Positions 33,532-42,570 of a stretch of DNA of 59,347 nt are shown here, in pieces. The notes under the pieces were generated by a model. That model ran no database searches. It saw nothing but the letters and a program-made list of their open reading frames with translations, and was not told the DNA's origin. Source of the stretch: CSP1-5 sp964348275 (GTDB lineage Bacteria; Methylomirabilota; Methylomirabilia; Methylomirabilales; CSP1-5); contig CAYGBT010000019.1 in NCBI GenBank assembly GCA_964348275.1, positions 1 to 59,347 of the forward strand, given 5' to 3'. Positions within the stretch are counted from its first letter, which is position 1. Each line of letters begins with the position of its first letter. The position numbers and the translations under genes are program-made.

Positions 33532-35495
33532 CTTGAGCCTCCTTGTGCGCTCACCATCATCTTTTCCTTCAGTAATGGTGAAGTCTCGTGTCCGTTATGG
33601 TTGTTCCCGAAAAAGACCTGAAGCCAAAGCTCCAATCCGATGAGATCTGAGAGGCTCCAGGCGGTATCACAGCTCTCACCTTGGAGCTTCTTCCTCATCC
33701 CGTTGAGTTCCGCCGTTAACGCGTCGCGGTCCACATATCCCCTGCTAACGGCCATCGTGTCTGACAGAAGACGATGCGACAGTTCAGGGTAGTTCCTGTC
33801 CATTCCTTCGTTGGCTATATGCGTGAAGTCCGCCTTCCACGTCCGGCGAACGATGGCCTCTGGAAGCACCCCCTGCATACCTTTGCGGAGAAGTGCTTTC
33901 GGCACGCCTTGCCAGGTCTGAATCTCTCCCGGGATGTTCATGAGAAACGAGACAAGGTCCGGGTCAAAGAACGGAAATGCCATCTCGAGCCCGTGCATGG
34001 CGGCTACCTTGTTCTCCCACTCCAGGCACAGGACATGCCGGCTGGATCTCGCCTGCTCGTACAGAGCGCGGGCATGGGCGGTCGGGAACCCTCTCCGTGG
34101 CGGGAGCCAATTGGATCGGCGCTGGCGCGCTCGTCTACGGACCGCTCCGGTGTACCACGGGCGATCCGGCTTGAGCCGAAGGGATCTCAGGAGAGAGACC
34201 ATCGGCGCAGGCAGGGTGTACTTTACGAGGTCTAGTAAGAATCGGCGCCGGAAGTCCAAACCCGCGCAGTCGGTGAACCAGTGGGGAAACTCGTTCAAGT
34301 GCGTCCAGACATCACGCCACGCAAAGTCGTGGAAACGGTCGACCAGGTATGCCTGGTCGAAGAGCAACTGGTCGGCCCATTCGCCAGTAAGAACCACGCG
34401 GGCACGGAGCCTTTGGACCATCCCATTAAACGCCTCCATGGTGGTCCACATCTCATCCAGGAACGGTGCCTCGACGTTCCACACTGCCTCTCTGGAGCCG
34501 TTGAGGGGACCGATGTGACTGACGGGGAGACGGCTGATTCTAACCCCGTATTCGCGCTCGATCTCGGTGAGAAAGGCCGACTCGTCAGACGGGGATCCGG
34601 TAGGGGAGGCGTAAGAAACTCCAAGGACAGGGGGATACCGGTCCGGACTTCTCCGTGCAAGAGTTTCCCCGAGGCAGAAGATGGACGAGGAGTCCAAACC
34701 CCCACTGACGGAGACCGCAACCGGATGTGCACTTCGCAGCCGTCGCCTAACGGCCTGCTCAAAGAGTTCGCGGAATGCCTCCGCGTACTCCCCAAAGGAC
34801 CCGAGACGGATGCGCTGGGTGGCGTTAAAATCCCAGTACCGCCGGGTCACCAACCTCCGTGGGGTGCAAATGGCGGTGTGGGCGGGAAGGAGGCTCCACA
34901 GGCCTTCAAAAAAAGTCATGCCTCGGTAATCTTGATCTCCACGGAGGAGGTGCTGGGCCAGGACGTCGTCGTTCGGCCGAGTGGATACCTCCGGATGGAC
35001 CAGGAGGGCCTTGATTTCGGAGGCAAAAAGGAAGGTGTTGCGGATCCGGCAGTAGTACAGGGGCCTGATGCCAATTGAATCCCTGGCGATAATGAGGTGA
35101 TGCCTGTTGGGGTCGAAGATACAGAAGGCAAAGTCTCCGGCCAGCCTTTCAGGGAGCCGGTCACCGAAGGATTCGTAGGCAACCAGCACGAGCGCGGGGT
35201 CAGGTGAAGTGGAAGAGACCTGGTGAGAGTCCTTGAGTGACGCCAGGAGCTCCTCACGGTTATCGAGGCGGCCGTCGAATACCACGACAGTCCCGGATGA
35301 GCCGACCAGCGGCTGGATTTCCTCCGCCGATTCGGGTGTGATCCGAAACAGTTGACAGGCAAGCCCCACCGGACCCTCGACCCACATCCTTTCGCCATCT
35401 GGTCCGCGGTGGGCCAGGGTCGCGCTCATCCGGGCCAGCACTTCCCGCTCGACCGGTTTGCCATCCAGGTTCCAGATTCCAATAATCCCGCTCAT
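33528..35495 (-). CDS. Lasso cyclase (C), asparagine-synthetase-like
   Basis: 655 residues. The N-terminal class II glutaminase-like domain begins 'MSGIIGIWNLDG' with Ser in place of the Cys2 nucleophile, so it cannot take ammonia from glutamine; lasso cyclases do not need to. The ATP-pyrophosphatase motif 'VSVSGGLDSSSI' lies near residue 263. The expected reaction is adenylation of the Asp8 side chain of the core, then ring closure onto its N-terminus. An asparagine-synthetase-like amidotransferase of the polysaccharide locus would be the alternative reading, but the adjacent precursor, B1 and B2 favour the lasso role. Confidence 0.9.
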   Translation of the reverse strand: MSGIIGIWNLDGKPVEREVLARMSATLAHRGPDGERMWVEGPVGLACQLFRITPESAEEIQPLVGSSGTVVVFDGRLDNREELLASLKDSHQVSSTSPDPALVLVAYESFGDRLPERLAGDFAFCIFDPNRHHLIIARDSIGIRPLYYCRIRNTFLFASEIKALLVHPEVSTRPNDDVLAQHLLRGDQDYRGMTFFEGLWSLLPAHTAICTPRRLVTRRYWDFNATQRIRLGSFGEYAEAFRELFEQAVRRRLRSAHPVAVSVSGGLDSSSIFCLGETLARRSPDRYPPVLGVSYASPTGSPSDESAFLTEIEREYGVRISRLPVSHIGPLNGSREAVWNVEAPFLDEMWTTMEAFNGMVQRLRARVVLTGEWADQLLFDQAYLVDRFHDFAWRDVWTHLNEFPHWFTDCAGLDFRRRFLLDLVKYTLPAPMVSLLRSLRLKPDRPWYTGAVRRRARQRRSNWLPPRRGFPTAHARALYEQARSSRHVLCLEWENKVAAMHGLEMAFPFFDPDLVSFLMNIPGEIQTWQGVPKALLRKGMQGVLPEAIVRRTWKADFTHIANEGMDRNYPELSHRLLSDTMAVSRGYVDRDALTAELNGMRKKLQGESCDTAWSLSDLIGLELWLQVFFGNNHNGHETSPLLKEKMMVSAQGGSR

Positions 35496-35950
35496 CGTTC
35501 ACATCCTGCCCGGAGTGGTTCGGGTAGTGTGGAACTGGAGAGAAGGGCATACTTATCTCGATCGCAGAGACCAAATAATTCGCCCTCCTCCGATTCAATC
35601 CAGCTATGGGCAACGATATTGTCCCCCTCCTTTGCGACACCAATCCGCAGGCTGGTCCTCACACCCCGGCGGCGCAAGAGCCATGCGAGTGTGGCGGACT
35701 GACGAAGGCACGAGGATCTGCCCGGCGCGTACCTGTCCGCCACGTCCACGAGCCACGCTATCCGTTGCCGGTCCACTTCCTGGCACCTCCGCTCTGGGAT
35801 AGCTTTGCCGATGAAGAAGGCCAGGCAAGTTTTCGAAGAAAACAGCCTGACCCCGAGGTCGAACACGCCGACCAGAACAGCGGCTTCCGTCAGAAGCCAG
35901 ACGTCGGAGAGAGAAAGGGAACGAAGCTTATGCCACCGCGTCGCCTTCAT
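35492..35950 (-). CDS. Lasso leader peptidase (B2), transglutaminase-like
   Basis: 152 residues, the normal length for a split B2. 'YAPGRSSCLRQSATLAWLLR' places the catalytic Cys81 at the start of the helix and 'IVAHSWIE' supplies His115, as in McjB-type transglutaminase-fold proteases. It should cut the leader after Met29 of the precursor. It overlaps B1 by 23 bases and the cyclase by four, so all three are translated together. Confidence 0.88.
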   Translation of the reverse strand: MKATRWHKLRSLSLSDVWLLTEAAVLVGVFDLGVRLFSSKTCLAFFIGKAIPERRCQEVDRQRIAWLVDVADRYAPGRSSCLRQSATLAWLLRRRGVRTSLRIGVAKEGDNIVAHSWIESEEGELFGLCDRDKYALLSSSTLPEPLRAGCER

Positions 35951-36233
35951 CGATCACCTCAACGAGTCCGTTGTCCAGCAGCTCGGTGACGAGGTCCAGG
36001 AGATCTTCCTCAACGCGCTCCGCAGAAACCTCGTACTCCTCCAGCATGGCGTCCCTCACGGGTCCGAGACGGCCATGGTCTTGTATGAGCTGCCAGGCGC
36101 GCGTCCCCACCGGGTCCAGGCCAAAATAGATTCCCGTCTTCAGATTCAGAAGAACGATCTCTCCTTGCAGGTCGTTGAAGATCACATCGTCTTGGATCCG
36201 AAATGGAGTTGTCAGAGATATCCCTTTACTCAT
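35928..36233 (-). CDS. PqqD-like RiPP recognition element (B1)
   Basis: 101 residues with the PqqD winged-helix pattern: 'FNDLQGEIVLLNLKTGIYFG' followed by 'VGTRAWQLI' and a helical C-terminus ending 'LLDNGLVEVID'. Such domains bind the precursor leader (Tyr/Pro/Leu part) and deliver it to B2 and C. It overlaps the WecA-like gene stop by four bases (ATGA), physically tying the peptide genes to polysaccharide genes. Confidence 0.9.
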   Translation of the reverse strand: MSKGISLTTPFRIQDDVIFNDLQGEIVLLNLKTGIYFGLDPVGTRAWQLIQDHGRLGPVRDAMLEEYEVSAERVEEDLLDLVTELLDNGLVEVIDEGDAVA

Positions 36234-37492
36234 TGCCGAAGGCTCTCCTGCATGGTGTGATCAGGGATTGCAGTGCAATCAGTTGGCGTCACCTGTGCTG
36301 AGTGTTCTTTCGGGGCTACGGGTTCCTTCGAGGACGGGACCCCATTCCTTGCGCGCCGCTCCAATATCGTTACCACTAAGAGAATGACGATCGCTTGAAG
36401 AATCAGCAAATGAGCCGCGAGCGGTGAGGCCAACAGGAGGACCGTGGCCCCCAGGCCGAGGCACACGCTCAAGGCATAAACGAAGAGGGCAGCGTGCTCC
36501 TTCCTGCCCAAGACTTTTTCCATCCGGTGGTGCAGGTGATCCCGGCCGACGTAGTCAATCCATTCCTGGAGGTTTTTTACCTTGCCGAGAGCGACGCGCT
36601 CAACCGTGATGTAGAGCATGTCATAGATGAAGACCCCGAAGATCAGAAGGGGAGCAGCCGCTTTGACGAGATCGTGCTCGGCCCACTGTCCCATGACCGC
36701 TATAGAGGCCAGTATGAACCCGAGGAAGTTGCTGCCCGCATCGCCCAGGAAGATGGTGGCCCGCTTCCGGGGGCGAAAATTGTACGGTAAGAAGCCTAAC
36801 GTGCTCCCCAGGAGGGCCGCGGTCACCCAGCCGAGGAAGACTTGGTGGCTCTGAAAGGCGATGATGCCGAGGAAAAACGAGGCGATGGCGGCCAGACCGG
36901 CGGCCATGCCGTCCATGCCGTCGAAGAAGTTCATGGCGCTGGTGATCCCCACGATCCAGAGAATCGTCAAGACGAGGTTCAGGGCCTGTCCCCAAAGGGC
37001 TTGGGTGGGGAACAGGGTCAGGGAGGTCCCGGAAGCGATCACGATGACCGCGGCGAGAGTCAAGACCGCAAGCTTGAGCGAGGCAGGGAGGGGCCGAATA
37101 TCATCCATGACGCTGATGGCAATCACGACGGTCCCGGCGATCACAAGCCCCCAGACCGCCGGTGTCAGGATGGAGTTGGCCAAGAGGCTCACGACGAATG
37201 CGAGATAGACGGCAACTCCCCCAAGAAGCGGGGTCGGCTCCCCATGCAGCTTACGCCCGTCGGGCACGTCCAGGATCCCCTGTCTTCGCGCGACGGCCTG
37301 GGTCGGCCTGACCAACAGGACGGAGATCAGGAACGAGAAGGTAGCAATGTACAGCCATCTCAGCCCTTCGTGGGCTAACCAACTCTTGATAGGGAACAAG
37401 AAGAGGAGGAGGACGGCAAGGAGGGCCAACGAGTAAAAGAATAACCCCAGAGGAACGGATACTGACTTTAACGGATGAATGGTGTCCCTCAC
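36230..37492 (-). CDS. WecA/TagO/MraY-family polyprenyl-phosphate sugar-1-phosphate transferase
   Basis: 420 residues from GTG 37492, which overlaps the aminotransferase stop and has AGGAGG seven bases upstream; an open frame to 37741 is antisense-like noise. About eleven membrane helices. Family motifs: 'HGEPTPLLGGVAVY', 'VMDDIRPL' (DD pair), 'NFFDGMDGMAAG' and 'TIFLGDAGSNFLG'. It should load a sugar phosphate onto undecaprenyl phosphate to start glycan synthesis. The extra C-terminal cytoplasmic tail is variable in this family. Confidence 0.9.
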   Translation of the reverse strand: MRDTIHPLKSVSVPLGLFFYSLALLAVLLLFLFPIKSWLAHEGLRWLYIATFSFLISVLLVRPTQAVARRQGILDVPDGRKLHGEPTPLLGGVAVYLAFVVSLLANSILTPAVWGLVIAGTVVIAISVMDDIRPLPASLKLAVLTLAAVIVIASGTSLTLFPTQALWGQALNLVLTILWIVGITSAMNFFDGMDGMAAGLAAIASFFLGIIAFQSHQVFLGWVTAALLGSTLGFLPYNFRPRKRATIFLGDAGSNFLGFILASIAVMGQWAEHDLVKAAAPLLIFGVFIYDMLYITVERVALGKVKNLQEWIDYVGRDHLHHRMEKVLGRKEHAALFVYALSVCLGLGATVLLLASPLAAHLLILQAIVILLVVTILERRARNGVPSSKEPVAPKEHSAQVTPTDCTAIPDHTMQESLRQ

Positions 37493-38556
37493 TGAAACAC
37501 CTCCTGGGCGACTTCCACGATCCGTTCGGCCTCCATATCTGAAAGAGAAGGATAAAGGGGGAGCGAGACGGCCTTCTCCCACGCCGCCTCTGCCCCTGGA
37601 AGCCCGTCTACCCCGAGAGTCCGGTGGAGGGGTTGAAACACGGGCCGTCTGGCCTCCACGCCGCGCGCCTGGAGTTTTGGAAGGTACGCGTCCGCCGGAA
37701 GAGGCCCTTTGACCACGAAACGGTAATAGACTGGTCTGCAATCCGGAGGGACAAGCGGAAGCTGAAGCGGAAGGGTCTGTAGCCTCTCACGGTACAGGGA
37801 AGCAATGGTCTGTCGCCGTTCGAGAAACCAGGGAAGTTGCTTCAACTGTGTGAGGCCAAGCGCCGCCTGGAAGTCAGTCATCTTGTAGTTGAAGCGTGGC
37901 TTGTCGTCTGCTTTCTGGTCGTACTCGCGCAAATCCCGAGCGCCCGCCAGGATCCGGTCGTCGTTCGAGAGCAACATGCCCCCTTCGCCCGTGGTGATGA
38001 GCTTCGTGGCGTAAAAGGAGAAGACGGCGGCATCCCCGATGCTTCCCACCGGTCTTCCGCGGTAGGTGGCCCCGAGGGCCTGGGCCGACGCCTCAATGAG
38101 AGGTAGTCCCAGTCCTTTCAGGGTATTCAGCTCGGCCGGAAGACCAAAAGAATGGACGACGATCAATGCCTTTGCTTTGGGTGAGCAAGCCTTCCTCGCC
38201 GCGTCCGGGTCCATGTTGAAGGTCAACGGGCCACAATCCACGAATCGCGGCACGGCGCGGACCGATCGAACGGCGTGGAGGACGGCCGAGCAGGCGTACG
38301 AGGGGAGGAGGACTTCGTCCCCCTCTCCGACGTTGAGGGCGAGGAGAGCGAGATGCAGGGCGGCGGTCCCGGAGCTGCTCGCCACGCCACCACTCACCCC
38401 CAGCATGCTCGCCATCTCTTGCTCAAAGGCCGCCACCTTTTCCCCTTGCGCGATGAAGCCGGACTTGAGCACCTGGGCCACAGCCTGAAGGTCCTCCTCG
38501 GCCAAGGTCGGCCGTGAGTGCGGGATGAGAGACAGCGATGTCGCGCTAGTCCACAT
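37489..38556 (-). CDS. DegT/DnrJ/EryC1-family aminotransferase-like protein
   Basis: 355 residues. Fold-type I PLP enzyme with 'GVASSSGTAALHLALLAL' (phosphate loop), 'LLPSYACSA', 'ALIVVHSFGLPAEL' and PLP-lysine Lys185 in 'SFYATKLITTGEGGML'. It would aminate a keto-sugar for the polysaccharide. Oddity: where the family normally has E-D-(A/C) before 'AQALGA', this protein has 'LIEASAQALGA', so the Asp that usually contacts the PLP ring nitrogen is Ala. It may be altered in activity. Confidence 0.85.
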   Translation of the reverse strand: MWTSATSLSLIPHSRPTLAEEDLQAVAQVLKSGFIAQGEKVAAFEQEMASMLGVSGGVASSSGTAALHLALLALNVGEGDEVLLPSYACSAVLHAVRSVRAVPRFVDCGPLTFNMDPDAARKACSPKAKALIVVHSFGLPAELNTLKGLGLPLIEASAQALGATYRGRPVGSIGDAAVFSFYATKLITTGEGGMLLSNDDRILAGARDLREYDQKADDKPRFNYKMTDFQAALGLTQLKQLPWFLERRQTIASLYRERLQTLPLQLPLVPPDCRPVYYRFVVKGPLPADAYLPKLQARGVEARRPVFQPLHRTLGVDGLPGAEAAWEKAVSLPLYPSLSDMEAERIVEVAQEVFQ

Positions 38557-39163
38557 TGATGAAAAGCCTCAGCGGCACGAAGCCCTCTGCGTTCTTCGCG
38601 CGTCCTTGCACGCCACGGAAATGGGCGGCGGCCTGCGCTAGATTCAGGATAGAGAGCTCTTCGACGCCGGTCTTGCCGATCTGTGAGGTGTGCGCCTTGA
38701 GTGCCTGGAGCTTCCGTTCGAAGACAGCGTTGATATCGACGAAGACCGACGGGGTAAAATTGACCGTCGTGGGCCCTTCGTACAAGAGCACATTTCGCGT
38801 GTACCTTGAGGCGGATGCCACCGAGATCGAAAGATTCCGATGATCCTGGTGGGTGTCGTCCCCCCAGTGGACGAAAATGAGATCTGGCCTGATGCGCTGG
38901 AGGATCTCTTCGATCTTCGCGATCAGCTCTCGATCATTGGCCATCTGGGTATCCTTGTAACCGCCCCAGAGGAGCTCCCGCGCCCCCAAGAGCTGCGCCG
39001 CTTCCTGCTGTTCCCTCCGTCGCTCGACCGGATCCCCGCCCATCCCTCCGTCCGTCATAACCAGGAGGTAGATCTCGTGCCCCTTCAGGGCGTACTTGAT
39101 GAGCGTCCCGCCGCAGCCGAACTCGATGTCATCCGGATGAGACCCGATCGCCAGGATCTTCAT
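38546..39163 (-). CDS. PIG-L/LmbE-family deacetylase
   Basis: 205 residues from ATG 39163, with GGGAGG seven bases upstream. 'ILAIGSHPDDIEFGCGGTL' holds the zinc motif HPDD at residues 9-12, and 'HWGDDTHQDHRNLS' supplies the third ligand. It should remove N-acetyl groups from an amino sugar such as lipid-linked GlcNAc or a nucleotide sugar. It overlaps both neighbours. Confidence 0.9.
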   Translation of the reverse strand: MKILAIGSHPDDIEFGCGGTLIKYALKGHEIYLLVMTDGGMGGDPVERRREQQEAAQLLGARELLWGGYKDTQMANDRELIAKIEEILQRIRPDLIFVHWGDDTHQDHRNLSISVASASRYTRNVLLYEGPTTVNFTPSVFVDINAVFERKLQALKAHTSQIGKTGVEELSILNLAQAAAHFRGVQGRAKNAEGFVPLRLFINVD

Positions 39164-39854
39164 CGACGATCCTCCCTTGCCGTAAGATGTGACGGCTGTC
39201 CCCATTGCAATTGAACAGCACGTCGACCACAGATAGGTCAGGGACGAAGGCGCCGAAGCGTTGAGGATAGGGCTTTGTCTGAAACGTCTGAAAGGTGACT
39301 CGAACCCCGGCTTCCTCAAACCGGGGGTGGTCGAGATATCCTCTCCCGCCCGCACCGGACAGGTACGTGTCGGCCTCCAGGGCCTGGCAGATGGCGACCA
39401 GACGGTCGGTCGCCTCAACCCCTGGCGGCAGAGGCAAAGAAGAAGCCAGGACCTGCTTGGTTCGGATCCCCAAGGCTTCCACCAGATACGTGATGGTCGA
39501 CAGGTTCAAGTCCAGCAATGAGTCCCACTCTCGGGCGTAGAGGTCCTCGAAGAACGGCCGGTGGAGGTCAAAGAAGGGGGCCGCGGCGTAATTCGAGATG
39601 AGCGCCTGAAGGTGCTTTCTCGCCCACGGGACGGTTGGGTTGATCTTGACGTCACAGATTCGCTGGGAAGAATGATGAAGGACGGGAACCGTCAGCCACT
39701 GCCAGCCCGCGGCCGTCTTGATCCTGTTTCGATTCTGCCACTCGTTTTTCTTGAACTGGACATCATCGAGCAGGACAAAGCAGTCGACCTGATCTATCTT
39801 GTCGAAATAACCCAACCAGGGGAGGTACTGGGGTTGGTGGATGGCGATTCTCAT
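39129..39854 (-). CDS. WbqC-like family protein
   Basis: 241 residues beginning 'MRIAIHQPQYLPWLGYFDKI', with 'FVLLDDVQFKKNEWQNRNRI' and 'WLTVPV', the signature of the WbqC-like family. These are found in O-antigen and capsule clusters; an acyl- or aminoacyl-transfer role in sugar modification has been proposed, without firm proof. The last 35 bases overlap the deacetylase gene and the start overlaps the PHP gene stop. Confidence 0.88.
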   Translation of the reverse strand: MRIAIHQPQYLPWLGYFDKIDQVDCFVLLDDVQFKKNEWQNRNRIKTAAGWQWLTVPVLHHSSQRICDVKINPTVPWARKHLQALISNYAAAPFFDLHRPFFEDLYAREWDSLLDLNLSTITYLVEALGIRTKQVLASSLPLPPGVEATDRLVAICQALEADTYLSGAGGRGYLDHPRFEEAGVRVTFQTFQTKPYPQRFGAFVPDLSVVDVLFNCNGDSRHILRQGRIVDEDPGDRVSSG

Positions 39855-41320
39855 ACGTGACTCCGGACGAAGATCGGGTTGGAAAGAAGTCCGTGAGGTT
39901 TGACGAGCTCGATCCGGAAGAACTCGCGCCTCCCTCGATCTGGCGGTGTCGCCTTCAGGGTCTCTGCAAACGGTGTCTTCCCCTGGATGATACGCATCAG
40001 CCTTCCCGAGCGGATCAGACGCAAAGTGAAGGCGACTTCGCTGCCGTCACTGGTGCCGATCCCGAGGCGGATCAAAAGGGGCCCTTCCCCGTTCGCCTCA
40101 AGCTCTCCTCCCATGGGGATCCAATTGCTGTTTTTGTCCTGGCCGATCGAGAATTCTTCGAGGACCAGGCGGTAGTCCGGTTTGGGTTTCACGCCATAAA
40201 ACCGTCCCAACTTCAGGGCCTCCATAATTGCTTGCTCAGACCGTTCGGAGACGAGGAACATCGTCAGCACTTCCCCAAGCGGCTTCGGGGGCCCGTGGTA
40301 GCCTAGCTCGCCGATTCCCCAGGCCGGACGCGGGCGCCGCCCTTCGGTGTAGTCGAGCAGCAGGCGATCCCATTCGCCTCCCGGCTCCGTGAAGGTGACA
40401 TTGTCCGGATAGATGGCGCCGAATCCCGTGTACCCCTGGCTTTGGAGGAGGACCTCCGGATGTGGCTCCGTCCGGATCGTCACTGTGCCCAACGGCCCAT
40501 ACGCCGCTTCCCGGAAGTCCCGAGCTTCCGGAAAAGACCAAAAGACCATTCCTCCTCGGGCCTCGACCGCGTCGATGACTCGCTGATAGGGTCCGATTCC
40601 GGGGTTTTCCTGGTACGGATTCAGCGGTGACGCGGTGAAGGCTTCAAGCAGGAAGACTGCGCCAAAGCCAAGGGCGATCCAACCGGGGATGCGGTACCGC
40701 TTCCGCACCTTGAGGACGAACCGTTTCAGGCGGATGTTCTGCTCCCGTTCCGTACGCACGAGGAGGATCCCGATCGCGACGAGAGCGACCGCCAGGGCTG
40801 GCTGAAGCAGGTGCGTCCGGTGAGAAGTTGGGATCCCGCCGTTCCCGATGGCCGGGATCTTCAGATAGTCTTCTGCCTCCTTCAGCCCCACCGCGAGGAG
40901 GTTCTTCTGCGTAGCCCAGAGGGTGAGATTGCCGCGGAAGGGAGAGCCGGTCCAGTAGTAATGGGGCATGACCTCGACGCCCGGAATGAGGATGACATCG
41001 GGGAAGTTCACCTTGGCCGCCTGGATGGACTTGAGCCAACGGGCGATGCCTCCCCGAAGGACCGATGGCTCTTCCACGACCTTCTTGAGGAGACCTCGGA
41101 AAGGGAAGAGCCCGTATTCGAAACGGAGGAGGAAATTCTCAGTAAAGATCACGGTGTCGATCCCCTCCATCCGAGCCTCCTCGACGATCTCTTCCAGGGA
41201 GAGCGTGCCTGTAGAGAAATTCGTGTGGACGTGGAAGGCTCCCTTCATCTGAAGGAAAGACGCTTCTGCGCCTCCGTGGAGGAAAAGGATCAGACAAAGT
41301 CCGCGGAAGAGCGCTTTCAT
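39851..41320 (-). CDS. Membrane-anchored PHP-domain protein
   Basis: 489 residues. A signal peptide or first helix is followed by a PHP metallo-phosphoesterase start: 'GAFHVHTNFSTGTLSLEEIV' with HxH, then 'GIDTVIFTEN' and 'VILIPGVEV'. The PHP core is interrupted by two hydrophobic helices ('ALAVALVAIGILLV' and 'WIALGFGAVFLLEAF'), after which the fold resumes ('GGMVFWSFPEARD', 'GELGYHG'). This suggests a phosphoesterase with an inserted membrane hairpin, acting outside the cytoplasm on polysaccharide intermediates. Substrate unknown. Confidence 0.75.
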   Translation of the reverse strand: MKALFRGLCLILFLHGGAEASFLQMKGAFHVHTNFSTGTLSLEEIVEEARMEGIDTVIFTENFLLRFEYGLFPFRGLLKKVVEEPSVLRGGIARWLKSIQAAKVNFPDVILIPGVEVMPHYYWTGSPFRGNLTLWATQKNLLAVGLKEAEDYLKIPAIGNGGIPTSHRTHLLQPALAVALVAIGILLVRTEREQNIRLKRFVLKVRKRYRIPGWIALGFGAVFLLEAFTASPLNPYQENPGIGPYQRVIDAVEARGGMVFWSFPEARDFREAAYGPLGTVTIRTEPHPEVLLQSQGYTGFGAIYPDNVTFTEPGGEWDRLLLDYTEGRRPRPAWGIGELGYHGPPKPLGEVLTMFLVSERSEQAIMEALKLGRFYGVKPKPDYRLVLEEFSIGQDKNSNWIPMGGELEANGEGPLLIRLGIGTSDGSEVAFTLRLIRSGRLMRIIQGKTPFAETLKATPPDRGRREFFRIELVKPHGLLSNPIFVRSHV

Positions 41321-42468
41321 CGGTTTCCGTTCTCGCTTCCGAGGACACTCTGGTAGACGGCCTCGATCCTGTGAAGCATTGTCTCGATGCTGTACGCTCG
41401 CGCACGTTCGCGGGCCGCTTTGGCCAACCGGCGTCGTTGTGAAGGATCAAGGAGGAGTCTTTCAATCCCAGTGGCCAGGGAGGCTGCACTCGCCGGCTCC
41501 ACGAGGTAGCCGGCCTCTCCTTGAGCCAGCACCTCGGGGATTCCACACACATTTGAGGCGACGATGGGTAGGCCGGCCGCCATGGCCTCTACCAAAGCCC
41601 TGCCCATCCCTTCGCTGAGCGAGGGGAAGACGAACAGATCAAAGGCGTGGAGAAGGGCTGGGATGTCCTCCCGCCAGCCGAGGAAGTGAACCCGATCGGC
41701 GAGACCTGCCTCTGCGGCGCGGGATTGGAGGTCGACTCGAAGCTCTCCGTCCCCCACGAGGACCAGGTGGAGGTCGGGAAAGCGGGGTGCCAACATGGTA
41801 AAGGCGTCAAGAAGGTAGGTGTGTCCCTTGACTTGGTCGAGCCTTCCCACCGAGCCGATCAGACGGGCAGAAGGCAAAAGACCAAGAGAGGCCTTCACTT
41901 CCCCAGCCGCCCTTTGGCTTGCTTCGAACGGCTTCAGATCGATGCCGCTAGGAATGTTCACGAACTGCTCTGGCTCCCCGATTCCTCGCTCCAGGTTGTC
42001 GCGGATCTCCTGGTCTGTTAACCCGATGATCCGGTCTGTAAAGGTTGCCACCCGTCGCTCGAGTAAGACGAAGAGGCGTATCATTCCCTTTCCGACGTAG
42101 CCATTGAAGGCCTGGCCGTGGGGAGTGTGAACGATGTGGGGAACCCCGGCCAACCGAGCCGCAATCCTCCCCAGAATTCCCGCCTTAGACGTGTGGGTGT
42201 GTACGAGATCGAATCGCCCTTTCCGGAGGAGGCGGTAAATCTTCACAAAAGCCACGAGGTCCTTGAGCGGCGAGGGGCTCCGGACCAACTCGGGGAGCTC
42301 CGCCATCTCAACCTGTTGCTCAAGCCTGCGGGCGAGATGAGGATACTCTACCGTCCGCCCGTAGATGAGACGCTGCCCGAACGCAGCGGGCAGGCCTGCC
42401 ACAGTCAAGAGCGTGTTGGTGGCCGACCCGCCTCGGTCCAGGCGAGTGATGATGTGGAGAATTCGCAA
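41317..42468 (-). CDS. Glycosyltransferase, GT4 family; first gene of the polysaccharide-lasso operon
   Basis: 383 residues. N-terminal 'ILHIITRLDRGGSATNTLLT' and 'FDLVHTHTSKAGILGR' form the acceptor domain; 'IPSGIDLKPFE' the linker; 'LFVFPSLSEGMGRALVEAMA' and 'GLPIVASNVCGIPEVL' the donor site with the two glutamates. Comparable to GT4 enzymes of exopolysaccharide loci. Its stop overlaps the PHP gene by four bases, starting an unbroken chain of twelve coupled genes down to 31250. Confidence 0.9.
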   Translation of the reverse strand: MRILHIITRLDRGGSATNTLLTVAGLPAAFGQRLIYGRTVEYPHLARRLEQQVEMAELPELVRSPSPLKDLVAFVKIYRLLRKGRFDLVHTHTSKAGILGRIAARLAGVPHIVHTPHGQAFNGYVGKGMIRLFVLLERRVATFTDRIIGLTDQEIRDNLERGIGEPEQFVNIPSGIDLKPFEASQRAAGEVKASLGLLPSARLIGSVGRLDQVKGHTYLLDAFTMLAPRFPDLHLVLVGDGELRVDLQSRAAEAGLADRVHFLGWREDIPALLHAFDLFVFPSLSEGMGRALVEAMAAGLPIVASNVCGIPEVLAQGEAGYLVEPASAASLATGIERLLLDPSQRRRLAKAARERARAYSIETMLHRIEAVYQSVLGSENGNR

Positions 42469-42570
42469 AGACGTCCCTCCCGCACCGTGTATTCAATCTG
42501 GAGTGTGTGGGCGTCCAATGCTGGCGTCTTGTTATCGCGGACTTATACCCGGCTTCTGTGTGTGTATTTG

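Noticed and set aside
33528..35495. Ordinary asparagine synthetase
   Set aside because: Cys2 of the glutaminase site is Ser and the gene sits between B2 and a lasso precursor.
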